Source of the DNA: Temnothorax longispinosus
Lineage: Eukaryota; Arthropoda; Insecta; Hymenoptera; Formicidae
NCBI RefSeq assembly: GCF_030848805.1
Contig: NC_092365.1
Coordinates: 7,378,001-7,442,000, forward strand
DNA: 64,000 bases
Direction: 5' to 3'
Shown here: in pieces, positions 31,442-43,264 of the stretch
Layout of the letters: each line of letters opens with the position of its first letter
Position numbering within the stretch: the first letter of the stretch is position 1
Translations under genes and position numbers: made by a program
The notes under the pieces: generated by a model
Database searches by the model: none
Told to the model about the DNA's origin: nothing
What the model saw: the letters and a program-made list of their open reading frames with translations, nothing else

Positions 31442-32722
31442 ATGAGTCGTGCAAAATACATCAGCCAGAAGCGTTCAACGCTGAAGGCTCAATTAACCAA
31501 TTTAGAGAAAGTAGTAGCGGAGGATCGATTGGATGAGGCAAATTTAAAGATGCGAATAAATCGAATAACGGAACTTTTCCATGCTTACGAAGAGTTGCAT
31601 GACGAGCTCACATTGATCGATCCGGCAGATGAAAATTTAAACGAAATTAACGAAATACAGGATCGATATTACGCGATTGCGAGCAAAATAGAATCACTTG
31701 CACCAGCGTCAAATTCGCGCGCCGTCAATTTAAATGCGACCTCGATCCCAGTCGATAATAACACGCGTCGCATTAAATTACCAGTTGCAGAACTACCAAA
31801 ATTCGACGGTAATTTAGAAAAATGGTTATCATTTAAAAATACGTTCATAACAATGATCGATTCGTTACAAGATATTACAGATTTACAAAAGTTCTTGTAT
31901 TTGAAAGATTCGTTACGAGACGACGCTCTGAATAAGATCTCAATTTACGACGTGAGCGGGGAAAATTATAAAAATGCGTGGAAACTTCTCAACGATTCAT
32001 ACGAGAGAAAACGAATTCTAATCGCGAAACATCTCGACGCGATTATTGATCTGTCAGTACCGGGTAAAGCTACACATAAAGATTTGACAAAGCTCGTTGA
32101 TGACATGCGACAACACGTAAACATGCTCGCATCGTTAGGAGTGCATCCGGATCAGCATTTATTAATTCGGATAATAGAACGGGCTTTGCCAACAAACTTT
32201 CGGACGAAGTGGGAAGAAACTCTTAGTTTAGATGTTTCGCCGACTCTCGAGCAATTGTACAAGTTTATTTCTGAGACTGCATTCCGCATTTTCACGCTTG
32301 AGCAAGACGCGTCGCGTTCTAAATTTGGAGTCAGCAATAAGCGACAATTCTCTAAAGGGGAGTCATCTTCGTTTAAAAAGCGCAAAGATGATGTAGGTGC
32401 ACACGCTTTAGTTACTAATACGCCTTCGAACTGTCTTTTTTGCAAAAAGGAAAAACATTCGATTTTTAAATGTCTTGAGTTCATTAAACTGACGATACCA
32501 CGCAGATGGGATTTCGTTAAAAAATCTAAGCTTTGTCAAAATTGTCTTCGATCGCATACTGGCAATTGTAGTTGGTCGCATTGTAAAATGTGCAATAAAT
32601 ATCACAACACTCTTTTGCATAATCCGACTTCCAAATCCTTTTCTACAAACCAGGGATTTCCCAAGGTCGAGTCCGCGAATTCTGCAACTCAGGCAACGAT
32701 ATCGCAGCCCAAAGTGGAATGA
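31442..32722 (+). CDS. gag: BEL-B Gag
   Basis: 426 codons starting MSRAKYISQKRS. The N-terminal half is coiled-coil-like. The core has LPKFDGNLEKWLSFKNTF (near residue 120), the hallmark of the DUF1759 gag family of BEL/Pao, followed by VSGENYKNAWKLLNDSYERK. The C-terminus has cysteine/histidine clusters (CLFCKKEKHSIFKC and LCQNCLRSHTGNCSWSHCKMC). It builds the particle and binds RNA. It ends at TGA (32,720-32,722) in the same frame as pol. Confidence 0.94.
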   Translation: MSRAKYISQKRSTLKAQLTNLEKVVAEDRLDEANLKMRINRITELFHAYEELHDELTLIDPADENLNEINEIQDRYYAIASKIESLAPASNSRAVNLNATSIPVDNNTRRIKLPVAELPKFDGNLEKWLSFKNTFITMIDSLQDITDLQKFLYLKDSLRDDALNKISIYDVSGENYKNAWKLLNDSYERKRILIAKHLDAIIDLSVPGKATHKDLTKLVDDMRQHVNMLASLGVHPDQHLLIRIIERALPTNFRTKWEETLSLDVSPTLEQLYKFISETAFRIFTLEQDASRSKFGVSNKRQFSKGESSSFKKRKDDVGAHALVTNTPSNCLFCKKEKHSIFKCLEFIKLTIPRRWDFVKKSKLCQNCLRSHTGNCSWSHCKMCNKYHNTLLHNPTSKSFSTNQGFPKVESANSATQATISQPKVE

Positions 32723-32773
32723 CAGAGACCACTCGTTTTTGAAGTATTTTCGCGAAATTTACAATCGCAATTA

Positions 32774-35700
32774 ATGATGAGCGCAGTAATTCGTATTAAA
32801 AATGCTCACGGTAATTTTATCCAGTGTCGCGCCTTATTAGATACTTGTGCAACGGCTCATTTTGTAACGCAAGATTTTATTCAAAGGGTAAAATTACCCG
32901 TACACCCATGTTCCGTTCAGATCGGTGCGATTAACGATATGCACACAACATCAAACGGTACAGTTGAATTGGTCATTCATTCAATCAACAACGACTTCAA
33001 GAAAAAACTTTCATTTTTAATAATTCCAAAAATCGCAGATAGAATTCCAGACGAAGTATTTCCACGCGAATTGATTAACATACCAGCTAACTTAAAACTA
33101 GCGGATCCTCATTTTCATTTACCGCGTTCAGTCGACATGATCATCGGTTCTGGAGCGACCTTATCCTTACTTTCGATCGGACAAATTAATCTCTCACGAG
33201 ATAATTGTGATTTACTTTTACAAAAAACGCAGCTCGGCTGGGTCGTCGTCGGAGGGATAGTCGCGGCCGGCGGAAAGAGCATCGTTTCATGCAAGTTGAC
33301 AGATTTGACGGAACAAATTGCAAAATTTTGGTTATTGGAAGACATTACTGCTAATCGGTTGAAATCGCCAGACATTTCGGAATGCGAAAATCATTATTCC
33401 CAGAACACGACGCGTGATTGTTCGGGACGTTACATTGTGCGATTACCATTTCGGCTGGTGGAAAGGGATTTCGGAAATTCTCGAGCGATCGCGTTGCGTC
33501 GTTTTTACGGATTACAGAAAAAACTCAAGGCTAATCCGATACTTAAACAAGAATACGAACGTGTGATGAACGAATATATTGAATTAGGTCACATGTCCTT
33601 GTTAACGGAAGAATCGGAAGGCGGTTATTATCTTCCCCATCACGCGGTTATAAAATCCACGAGCGTTACAACTAAAGTACGCGTAGTTTTCGACGCGTCA
33701 GCAAAGACTGATAAGGGGATATCTTTAAATGACACTCTAATGATCGGTCCGACGATTCAAGGCAAATTGTTTGAACATCTGGTGCGTTTTCGCATACACA
33801 AATACGTTCTCACCGCCGACATTGAAAAGATGTATAGACAAATCTGGATACATCCCGACGATCGACACTATTTAAAAATTTTCTGGTTTTACGAGGGTCA
33901 AATTCGAACGTTTGTAAAAAATATTGTAACTTTCGGTCTGTCATCGGCCCCTTTTCTTGCCATTCGGACGATCATACAACTCGCGATTGATGAAGGCGTC
34001 GATCTTCTCGTCGGCGCTGAGATTTTGAAACGTGATTTTTACGTAGACAATCTTATAACCGGGGCAGAAACTTTAAAGAAGCTCATACAGATTCGAGATG
34101 AAACTATCGAGATTCTAAAACGCGGTGGTTTCAATATAAGACAGTGGGCATCAAATCATCCGCGAGCTCTTGAAAATTTGAATGAAAGAAACGTAGATGT
34201 CGAGTTTCTTATCAATGAAAATCCAATTTTGAACACGCTAGGCATTTCTTGGAACGCATGTCGAGATGAATTACTTTATACAGTCAAACCTATTCAACTA
34301 TCTGATCGAGTAACTAAACGTCGCATTCTTTCGGAAATTGCCAAGATTTTCGATCCCCTCGGATTAATCGGTCCGATTATTCTAACTTCCAAGGTTTTAA
34401 TGCAAGAATGTTGGAAGGCCAAAATTTCGTGGGATGAGTCAGTACCCAGCGCGTTATATTCCTCATGGTCATCATTCGTAAATCAGCTTGATCTAATTGA
34501 TCATTTAGCTATTGATCGACGTTTGACGGTCGATGAGCCTATCGAAATTCAAGTTCACGGTTTTTGCGACGCGAGTAAGTTCGGTTATGGAGCCTGTTTA
34601 TACATACGATCTCGTAACAAGCGGGGAGATATACTTGTGCGTCTGTGTTGTGCTAAAGCGCGCGTCGCTCCTATTAAGGACATGACAATGCCTCGACTTG
34701 AATTGAATGGAGCGCTTACACTAGCACGATTATATCGCGAAGCAAAGATAGCGTTTTCTTTCAAACCTGATAAGTTCATTTTTTGGACAGATTCCATGAT
34801 CGTTTTACATTGGTTAAAAAAATCTCCGAGCATGCTCAAAACGTTCGAAGCAAATCGTGTCAAGGAGATTCAAGAAGTTTGTAAAGATGTCAAATGGCAA
34901 CACGTTAAATCGGAACATAACCCAGCCGACGCGCTGTCGCGAGGTCAACTTCCGCGAGAATTTTTGAAAAACAAATCTTGGTTCAACGGTCCATCATGGC
35001 TTTGTCAGTCCGAAGCGAATTGGCCAATCTCTCTCGAAACTTCCATCATGGAATTACCCGGCTTAAAGAAAACTGTTTGTCTAGCGTCACAGATTATTTC
35101 AGATGACATTTTCAAAAGATTTTCTTCTTATACGAAGTTAATTCGTACCATCGCATATTGTTTGCGAATGCTACTCTCAAATCGAAATAAGGGTGCACTT
35201 TCTGTACAAGAAATCATAGAATCCGAACAGCGGGTACTAAGATTGATTCAAAGGGCGCATTTTTCGGACGAAATCAATCGTATTTCGAATTCAGAAAGAG
35301 TGAAGGGCACAAAACTGGCCACCTTAAATCCTATAATCGATGAGTCAAAATTGCTCCGTGTCGGCGGCAGGCTGCAAAATGCAAACATCCCCCTTTCACA
35401 AAAACATCCGATTTTACTGCCTTCACATTATCATGTCACTGATTTAATTATTCGTGAAACACATGAGAAAAATCATCATGCAGGAATTCAGTCCACCCTT
35501 TACACGATTCGTCATAAATTTTGGCTTCTTGACGGAAAAAACCAAGTACGTAAAATCATTCGACATTGCGTACGTTGTATTCGATTCTGTGCATCGCCCG
35601 TTAATTACAAAATGGCTAATTTACCGAGATCTAGATTTGAAGAGAACACCGCGTTCCATCATACAGGTATCGATTTTTTTGGACCTATGTTTATTAAAGA

Positions 35701-36573
35701 AAGAAAACAGCGAAATCGAGGTCGTGTAAAGGTATATGGCTGCGTTTTTATTTGCATGTCGACAAAAGCCGTACACATTGAAATCGTCAGTGAATTATCA
35801 ACAGAAGCATTCTTGTCCGCATTAAGACGTTTCATAGGACGAAGAGCCATTCCAGCAAACATATATTCTGACAACGGTACGAATTTCGTTGGTGCCAATA
35901 ATCAACTTCGTGAACTATACGCATTAGTCGAATCTGATGAATTTAAGAGACACGAGTTGGCGATTTTGCTACAACGAAGAAAATTTCTTGGCATTTTAAT
36001 CCGCCCCTCTCACCTCATTTCGGAGGCATATGGGAGGCGGCGGTAAAGTCTTTTAAACATCATTTTAAACGAGTAGTAGGCGATCTTTTATTCACTTTCG
36101 AGGAGTTAAACACCTTAGCCATAGAAATCGAAGCCATTTTAAATTCGCGACCTTTATGCCCCATATCAACCGATCCGAATGATCCACTCGCATTGACACC
36201 TGCTCATCTTCTTGTAGGAAAACCTCTCACTATGCTGCCGGAAGATAATTATATTTCTGTTCCAGAAAATCGTTTAACATCATGGAGATTAATATCCAAG
36301 ACCCGTCAAGACTTTTGGCGCAGGTGGCACATCGAATATTTAAACGAACTACAAAAACGTCAAAAATGGACCAATTCTGATGCCGGACTTCGGCGAGATG
36401 CTATTGTCATTTTAATAGACAAAAATCAACCGTGTATGCGGTGGCCTCTCGGACGAGTAGTGGAGATACACCCCGGAGACGACGGCGTGGTCAGAGTTGC
36501 GACCATCAAAACAGCGCAAGGAATTTTCAAACGCAATGCGAAGCTTATTTGTCCTTTACCGAACCTTTCTTAA
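32774..36573 (+). pseudogene. pol: BEL-B Pol (protease, RT, RNase H, integrase), inactivated
   Basis: Same frame as gag. The protease (DUF1758-like) has LLDTCATAHFVT, with D-T-C where D-S/T-G is usual. RT has VLTADIEKMYRQIWIHP, but the catalytic box is YVDN instead of YVDD. The A17/RNase H region has FCDASKFGYGACLYI. The integrase has the zinc finger (CVRCIRFC), D in HTGIDFFGP and D in YSDNGTNFVG. A 1-base shift near 35,990 moves the catalytic E (in GGIWEAAVK) and the DUF5641-like tail ([21 protein letters not shown]) to another frame ending at 36,573. The RT box and frameshift make it non-autonomous. Confidence 0.94.
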
Positions 36574-36722
36574 TCTCTTCTCGAGTTGCGTGATAAACGT
36601 ATCGAATATTGTAATATTGTTTACGCAATTAACAATTTTAGAAAGTTTGAAACGACGTTCATATGGAAAACATTATCTATTGTTGTTAAATTGTTGATCG
36701 TTTACTCTCAACGGGGGGAGAA

Positions 36723-37451
36723 TGTTCCGTGGATCAAAGGCGGACTTATTTATTGCATTTTATTTTTAAGAAAGGATTAATATGTGTAAATTTATTGATC
36801 GCAACATATTGTATTCGCGCGTAATTTCGCATACTTCAGCATTCAGCGTTACCGTCAAGAAAAGAGAAGGGAGAAGAAGCGGCATTTTTCGAGCGGCTTC
36901 AAGATTGCCGTGCGCGATGTATTTGTCAAAAAAAAGGCGAAGTTTAATTAGTCTTGGAAGCAGCGCGGAGATGTTCGGTCTTACAAATGTGTTGTGTCTG
37001 TTATAATATTATCGTTATATTGACGAAGTGATAGTGATGTAGTGACGTGGTATTGCATTATCGAGCCGAGCCTCGAATGCACGATCGAGCTGTGCCTCGT
37101 ACACGCGATCGAGCCGAGTCTCGAGCACGCGAGAGAGCCGAGTCTCTTTTCCTAACGCGCTATTGAGCCGAGTCTCTTTTCCTAACGCGCTATTGAGCCG
37201 AGTCTCAATATACGGGGCCCCGTTAACGACACCGAGTGTCACCATAATTACACGTATTCGTCTTGTTATCAATCTGTGTCCTGATTGTTATTGTACACGT
37301 TCTCAGGGGTTTTTATGCCGTAACAGGCTTTTCCCCATGAGCCAATAAAGGATCATTTCCCTTGGCTCAAAAATACGACTTTTTATTTCGCACCGTTCCA
37401 GTATTCGAAACCAGGAAATCTTTACGCATTGAAAAGATTTTCGATTATACA
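36723..37451 (+). repeat. BEL-B 3' LTR
   Basis: Near-identical to the 5' LTR but carries an extra 30-bp tandem unit (CTCTTTTCCTAACGCGCTAT-type) near 37,145-37,200. Confidence 0.96.
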
Positions 37452-37581
37452 ACCGTTGTAAATACTTGTATATATTTCATTTTGCAATTATAGACATTAT
37501 TTTTTGTGTTACTCGCTGCGTCGTTTTTTTGTGGTCGTCTTCCACCTCGCGCTTCCTCGCGCTACCGCGCGCTCTCGAACA
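37452..37581 (+). repeat. BEL-A 5' LTR, second part
   Basis: Resumes with the duplicated ACCGT (37,452-37,456) and ends GCGCTCTCGAACA. It is matched by the last 125 bp of the 3' LTR. A TGGTCCTTCGAGCCGG primer site follows at 37,586. Confidence 0.95.
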
Positions 37582-37651
37582 TTTTTGGTCCTTCGAGCCG
37601 GATATCTCCGGCAACCGCGAACTCGGGAGTGCCTCCTCAACGAAGACGATC

Positions 37652-39856
37652 ATGAGTCTGGACCAGAGCTCCATGCTGAGCGGCCAACACGAGCTCTTCG
37701 GACGCATCTCCAGAGCCGTCGAAAACCTGAGGAAGATGGGTCAGGCGAACGTCACCCTCTCGACCGTTGAGCACCGCATCCGCATCCTTGATGACCTGTG
37801 GGCAAAGTTCGAGAGTCAGCACGACTTAATTCGAGCCTGCTACAAGGACCTCTACGCTGAGAGTGAGTACGCCAAGTCCGATTTGCTTACCAACGCCGAG
37901 ATTGCTTACGTGCATCAGCGTGGCGTCTTGTCCGATCAGGCGAAACGGCTCCAGCCTGCGCCAGCTTCCACGCCTCCCGCGGCATCAGAGCAGGGGGGCG
38001 ACCGCGCGTCACGAACTTCGCTGCCCCGTATACAATTACGGGAATTTTCGGGTTCCTACGAGGACTAACCATCCTTCCGTGATCTCTTTAAATCAGTGAT
38101 CGGTGAGCAGTCGTCCATCTCGAAAGTCGAACGGCTGCACTATCTGCGTTCATGCCTCAAGGGGCCGGCTGAAAACGTAATAAAATCATTAACTATTACG
38201 GGCGAAAATTACGATCGTGCGTGGGAGCTGCTCTGCCAGCACTACGAAAATAAGAGGGAGCTGATACGCTCCAACTTCGCCACGTTTACCGCCGTGGCGA
38301 AGATGAAAGCCGCTACCGCCGACGAACTCAGCCGCGTCCAGAACGCCGTCACGTCCGCCGTCAATGCGCAAGAAAGCATCGGAAGGCCCATCGACTCGCA
38401 CGGCATGGACCTTTTTAATCACCTCGTAGTCGAACTGTTTGACCCGCGAACGCGTCTGGAATGGGAGTCCTCCTCCGGAGACTCCTTCGAACCGCCGACT
38501 CACGCTACTCTGATGACCTTCATCAACAAACGGATCCTCACGCTGAACGCAGCGAATCCGAAGACCACTAAACCCGCGAGTGAACAATCACGGTCCGCGA
38601 AAACTCACGTCGCGAAGCGTTCCGAGCCTTCTCAGTGTCCGCTCTGCAAGGGGAAGCACTCGCTCATGGGGTGCCCCGACTTCAAGGCCAAGGTGGCCAG
38701 CGAGAGGAAGACAGTGGTCGAGACTAATAAGCTCTGCTTCAATTGTCTCGGCAATCATCAGGTGGCGAAGTGCAAGTCAACCCGGAACTGCTTCACGTGC
38801 AACGCGCGGCACCACTCGATGTTGCACGACGCGTACGTGTCCGCGACGGCACCCCACGCGGAAGTCAGCACGCTTTCCGCCGTCGGAAAGGCCGACGACA
38901 GTAAGGCGATTCTTCTCGCGACCGCGCGCGTGACTATCGCCGATCGGTACGGAGATCCTCATGAGGTTCGGGTGCTCATCGACCAGGGCTCCAAAGTGTC
39001 GATCGTGTCGGAGTCCCTGGTGCAGCGACTACGCCTGCCGCGATCGCGCACACGAGTGTCTATCTTCGGCATCGGCGGCTCCCAGTCGGGATCCACGCGA
39101 GGCAAGGTGTCCCTGACCATCAAGTCGAAGACCACCGGAGCCACTCTCACCGCCGTCGCGTTTGTGCTTCCGCGTCTCTCGCTCTACCAGGGCGCCGCGA
39201 ATAAGTGCCGCACCTCGTGGCCTCACCTCCGAGGGCTTCCTCTGACCGACCCTCGCTTCGCCGCCAACGACCCAGTCGAGCTGCTACTGGGCGCCGAGGT
39301 GTGCTCGACCATCCTGGAGGATGGTCTCCGCCGAGGCGAACCGCAATCGCCGATCGTTCAGAAAACCATCCTGGGATGGATTCTTTCAGGGGGGTGTGGT
39401 GCGACCCTCCACTGTCACCACAGCTCACTCCAGTGTACCGCCGACCATGACTTGGCCGAGCTGGTACGCCGTTTCTGGGAGCAAGAGAGCGAGCCTCCCG
39501 CCTCCGTCACGCTCACTCCCGAAGAAGAGGAGTGCGAGCAACATTTTGTACGCACCCACGAGCGCACACCCGCTGGCCGGTACGTCGTCCGACTGCCGTT
39601 CGCCTCGACGCCGAAGCACCTCGCCGAGACCCGCAAGCCCGCTGAGCGACTGCTCACGGCCATGGAACGCAAGTGCGCCCGAGATTTCCGGTTCGGTGAA
39701 CTCTACCGCTCGTTTATGCTTGAGTACGAGGACCTCGGGCACTTGGAAGCCGTAGCACCGTCGGACGAGAACACAACTCGCGGCGTGTGCTACCTCCCAC
39801 ACCACGGCGTGTTGAAAGAAGCCAGCACTACCACCAAACTTCGCGTAGTGTTGTAA
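37652..39856 (+). pseudogene. BEL-A Gag and protease part of polyprotein
   Basis: Starts at MSLDQSSMLSGQ in good context downstream of the primer site. The gag core LREFSGSYED is interrupted by TAA (38,066-38,068), where a Trp is usual; the same frame continues at once with FRDLFKSVIGEQ. Then come AWELLCQHYENKREL and zinc-binding clusters (CPLCKGKHSLMGC, CFNCLGNHQVAKC). The protease follows with VLIDQGSKVSIVSESLV (D-Q-G), then DUF1758-like GLPLTDPRFA and the start of RT (CYLPHHGVLKEAS). A 1-base shift at about 39,854 breaks the frame within RT. Confidence 0.92.
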
Positions 39857-39884
39857 TGGCTCGCAACGCACCAGCTCCGGAGAC

Positions 39885-42801
39885 TTGCTCAACGACCACC
39901 TCTTCGCAGGCGCAAATCTCCTGCCGGCACTTGCTGACGTGCTCTTGCGTTGGCGTCGGCACCGCTACGTGATGATCACAGACATCGAGAAGATGTATCG
40001 CCAGATCATCGTCCACCCGGAAGATCGTGACCACCAGCGGATCCTGTGGCGAAGTGCCGTCGAACTACTCATGCGCGTTCTCCGCCTGACGACGGTCACC
40101 TATGGCCTCACGTGCTCACCGTGGGTCGCGATTCGCACGCTCCTGCAACTCGCCAAAGACGAGGGGGCTCGGTTTCCGCGTGGCGCGATCGCTCTCGAGG
40201 ACGACAGATACGTGGACGATGTCGTGACCGGAGCGGACACTATCGACGACGCGGTTGCCGTGCAAACCGAACTGCGCGAACTCTGCACGGCGGGCGGGTT
40301 TCCGTTACGCAAGTGGGCCGCGAACTCCGAGGACGTTCTCGTCGGCATCCCGCAGGAGCACCGCCTTAAACGCGCCCTCCACGTGTGGGAAACAGACGGT
40401 CACTCCACTCTCGGCCTCCGCTGGCACCCGACGGAAGACGAATTTTCCTTCGCGATTCGTCCGCGCGCAATCACCGTGTTCACAAAGAGGCGCGTCCTCT
40501 CGGAAACCGCACGCTTATTTGATCCATTAGGGTGGCTCACCCCCGTCGTGATCCGAGCGAAAATCCTCATCCAGTTCACCTGGCTGAAGGGGCTGGACTG
40601 GGACGCCCCTCTTCCGTCGGCCGACGCTCAACAATGGGGGAGCTTCCTGGAGGAGCTTCCGCGGCTTGAACTTGTTCGCGTGACCCGCTGGCTCGACAGC
40701 GGAACAGATTCACGAGTCGAGATCCACGGATTCGCCGACGCGTCCGAGCGAGGCTACGCCGCGGCCGTCTACCTCCGCGTCACGAGGAACGGTTCCGCCA
40801 CACTGCACTTGCTCATGGCAAAGAGCAAGGTAGCCCCGATTCGGCAGGTGTCCCTCGCTCGACTCGAACTGTCCGCGGCCGCACTGCTCACTAAATTAAC
40901 GCGACACGCTCGCGACACTTTACGCTTGTCCACAGCACCGATCTTCCTTTGGTCCGACGCCCGGGTGACACTTTACTGGATCAGGGGCCACGCATCCCGG
41001 TGGAAGATGTTCGTGGCCAACCGGGTATCGCTGATCCAGCGAACTCTCCCCGAGGCCCATTGGCGGCATGTTCCTGGACGAGAAAACCCGGCCGACTGCG
41101 CTTCCCGGGGGATCGCGCCCAGCGAGCTGATCGGCCATCCGCTGTGGTGGACGGGTCCACCGTGGCTGCGGGAGGACCGAACCCAGTGGCCAGCCGAGAG
41201 CGACGAGATCCCCGACGCGGAGATGCCGGAACGGAAGGCCGTCGTGCAAGCCGCCGTCGGAAGGATCGACACGGAGCCCGACACGCTCCTTCGATTCTCG
41301 TCACTGCACCGACTGTTGCGAGTCACCGCGTGGTGCCTACGATGGCGACGCACCACCTCCCGCACCAACGATCACGGCCCGGACGATCGGGAGCTAGCAC
41401 TCACTCCGGAAGAACTCGACGCGGCACACGTCCTTTGGCTTCGAATGGTGCAATCACTGCACTATCCGGAGGAAATCAGGGCCGTCACCGCCGGCCGCAC
41501 TGTGCCGCACCGCAGCCCACTTGCAAAGTGGGCTGAGTCCCTTCCTCGACGACCACGGCGTGCTCAGAGTCGGAGGGCGACTCAAACACGCTCTGATTCC
41601 GGACGACGAACGCCATCCAATGATAGCTCCCTCGGAGTCCTGGCTCACGCGCCTGCTCGTGGAGTCTTGCCACCGACGAACACTCCACGGCGGAGTGCAA
41701 CTTACGCTCGGTACTCTCCGGCTCCGCCACTGGATTCCACGAGGCAGAGCCGTGGTGAAACGGCTGCTGCATCGGTGCGTCACTTGCACCCGATGGCGAG
41801 CCGCCACTCCGCAACCACTGATGGGCAGTCTTCCTCGGGCACGGGTCACTCCGGCGCGTCCATTTCAACGAACCGGCGTGGATTATGCCGGCCCGATCCA
41901 TATCCGCACGACCAAGAGGCGAGGACACCGCGCGCACAAGGCGTTCATCGCCGTCTTCGTGTGCCTCGTCACCAAAGCGGTGCACCTGGAGGTAGTCTCC
42001 GACTACGCGACGGAGGCGTTCTTGGCCGCCCTCCGTCGCTTCACTGCACGCCGAGGGCTCTGCTCGGACATCTACTCCGACTGCGGCACCAACTTCATTG
42101 GGGCGGACCGGGCACTGAAAAATCTTCTCCGCGCGTCGTCATCCGACGGCCGGCGCATCGCTCACGATGCCTCCGTCCACGGAACCCGGTGGCATTTCAA
42201 TCCTCCAGCCGCACCGCATTTCGGCGGACTCTGGGAGGCGGCGGTGAAATCCACCAAGTTTCACCTGCGACGAGTCATCGGCGAGACGACCCTCACCTTC
42301 GAGGAAATGGCCACCTTCCTCGCTCAGGTTGAGGCGTGCCTAAATTCTCGGCCACTACACGCACTCTCTGATGATCCTGACGACGTCTCGGCACTGACGC
42401 CGGGGCACTTCCTCATCGGGGCACCTCTGCTGGCGGCTCCTGAGCCGTCACTTGAGGAAAGGCCGGACAATTCCTTGTCTCGATGGCACCTGGTGCAGAA
42501 GATGCGCGATCATTTCTGGCAGCGGTGGTCGCGCGAATGCATTCAGCACCTCGCTTCTCGACCAAAGTGGCTAACAGCTGAGGACGCTCCTGAGGTCGGC
42601 ATGCTGTGCCTGATCCGGGCCGAGATCTCGCCGCCGAATCGATGGCCTCTCGCACGGATCGTTAAGCTGCATCCTGGAGACGACGGCGTCGTTCGAGTGG
42701 TGACCGTCCGCACGGCCGCCTCCGAATTCGTCCGGCCCCTTGTCAAACTGGTGCTGCTTCCTGGGGCCGCCGACACCACCACCACCGTCGAGGATACGTG
42801 A
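39885..42801 (+). pseudogene. BEL-A RT, RNase H and integrase
   Basis: Frame 39,885-41,520 has MITDIEKMYRQIIVHPED, an intact RYVDDVVTGAD catalytic box, and an RNase H-like IHGFADASERGYAAAVYL. A shift near 41,520 moves to the frame 41,521-42,801: zinc finger CHRRTLHGG and CVTCTRW, integrase core with D in TGVDYAGPIHI, D in YSDCGTNFIGA and E in GGLWEAAVKS, and a DUF5641-like tail ([16 protein letters not shown]). All catalytic residues are present; the lesions are frameshifts only. Confidence 0.94.
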
Positions 42802-43264
42802 GCCACCGAACAGCCCTCGCTTTCTCGCGTAGAATCGCTCGCGTTTTCCTCACCGTCCGTCTTTTCGCGTTATTACGTTTTATCGCGCGTCACTTCGCGT
42901 AATTGTCACTATTGTCCTTCCGCCAACGTGCTACGTGCACGTCACAAAATCAGTGAGGTCGGCCGTCAGCCGTAACTTCACTCACACTCGCGTTACATCA
43001 CCTCACTTTCCCGGTTTCAGCACCATGCACATACCGACGGAACATATTCACGGAAACATATGTATCGCGCGAAATATGTTTCTCGCTCGAGATCGTCGCG
43101 TGTTATGATAATGCGCAGCCGCACACCTCGCAACATGGCCGCTCGCACTCGCGCCGGGATCGAGACCATTAATCGATCGCTCATCGATACGTCGCGCCGC
43201 GACAGCGCTCGCCTCAGCTAGCGCACCGTCTCGTTTCGTCAACATATGACGAGGCGGGCGGGAA
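42802..43264 (+). other. BEL-A 3' untranslated region
   Basis: No open frame of note; ends with the purine tract GAGGCGGGCGGGAA before the 3' LTR. Confidence 0.75.

Larger units (their letters stand above)
30258..37451 (+). mobile_element. BEL/Pao LTR retrotransposon (BEL-B), nested in BEL-A 5' LTR
   Basis: TSD ACCGT at 30,253-30,257 and 37,452-37,456. LTRs of 698 bp (30,258-30,955) and 729 bp (36,723-37,451) start TGTTCCGTGG and end TTATACA. A primer-site-like TGGTGCCTCCTGTGAGG starts at 30,959. A purine tract (ACGGGGGGAGAA) precedes the 3' LTR. gag and pol are both BEL/Pao. Inserted after BEL-A, since it splits BEL-A's LTR. Confidence 0.97.

Noticed and set aside
37652..42801. Envelope gene in the BEL or gypsy elements
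   Set aside because: No signal peptide, fusion-peptide or transmembrane frame follows any integrase; only UTR and LTR remain.
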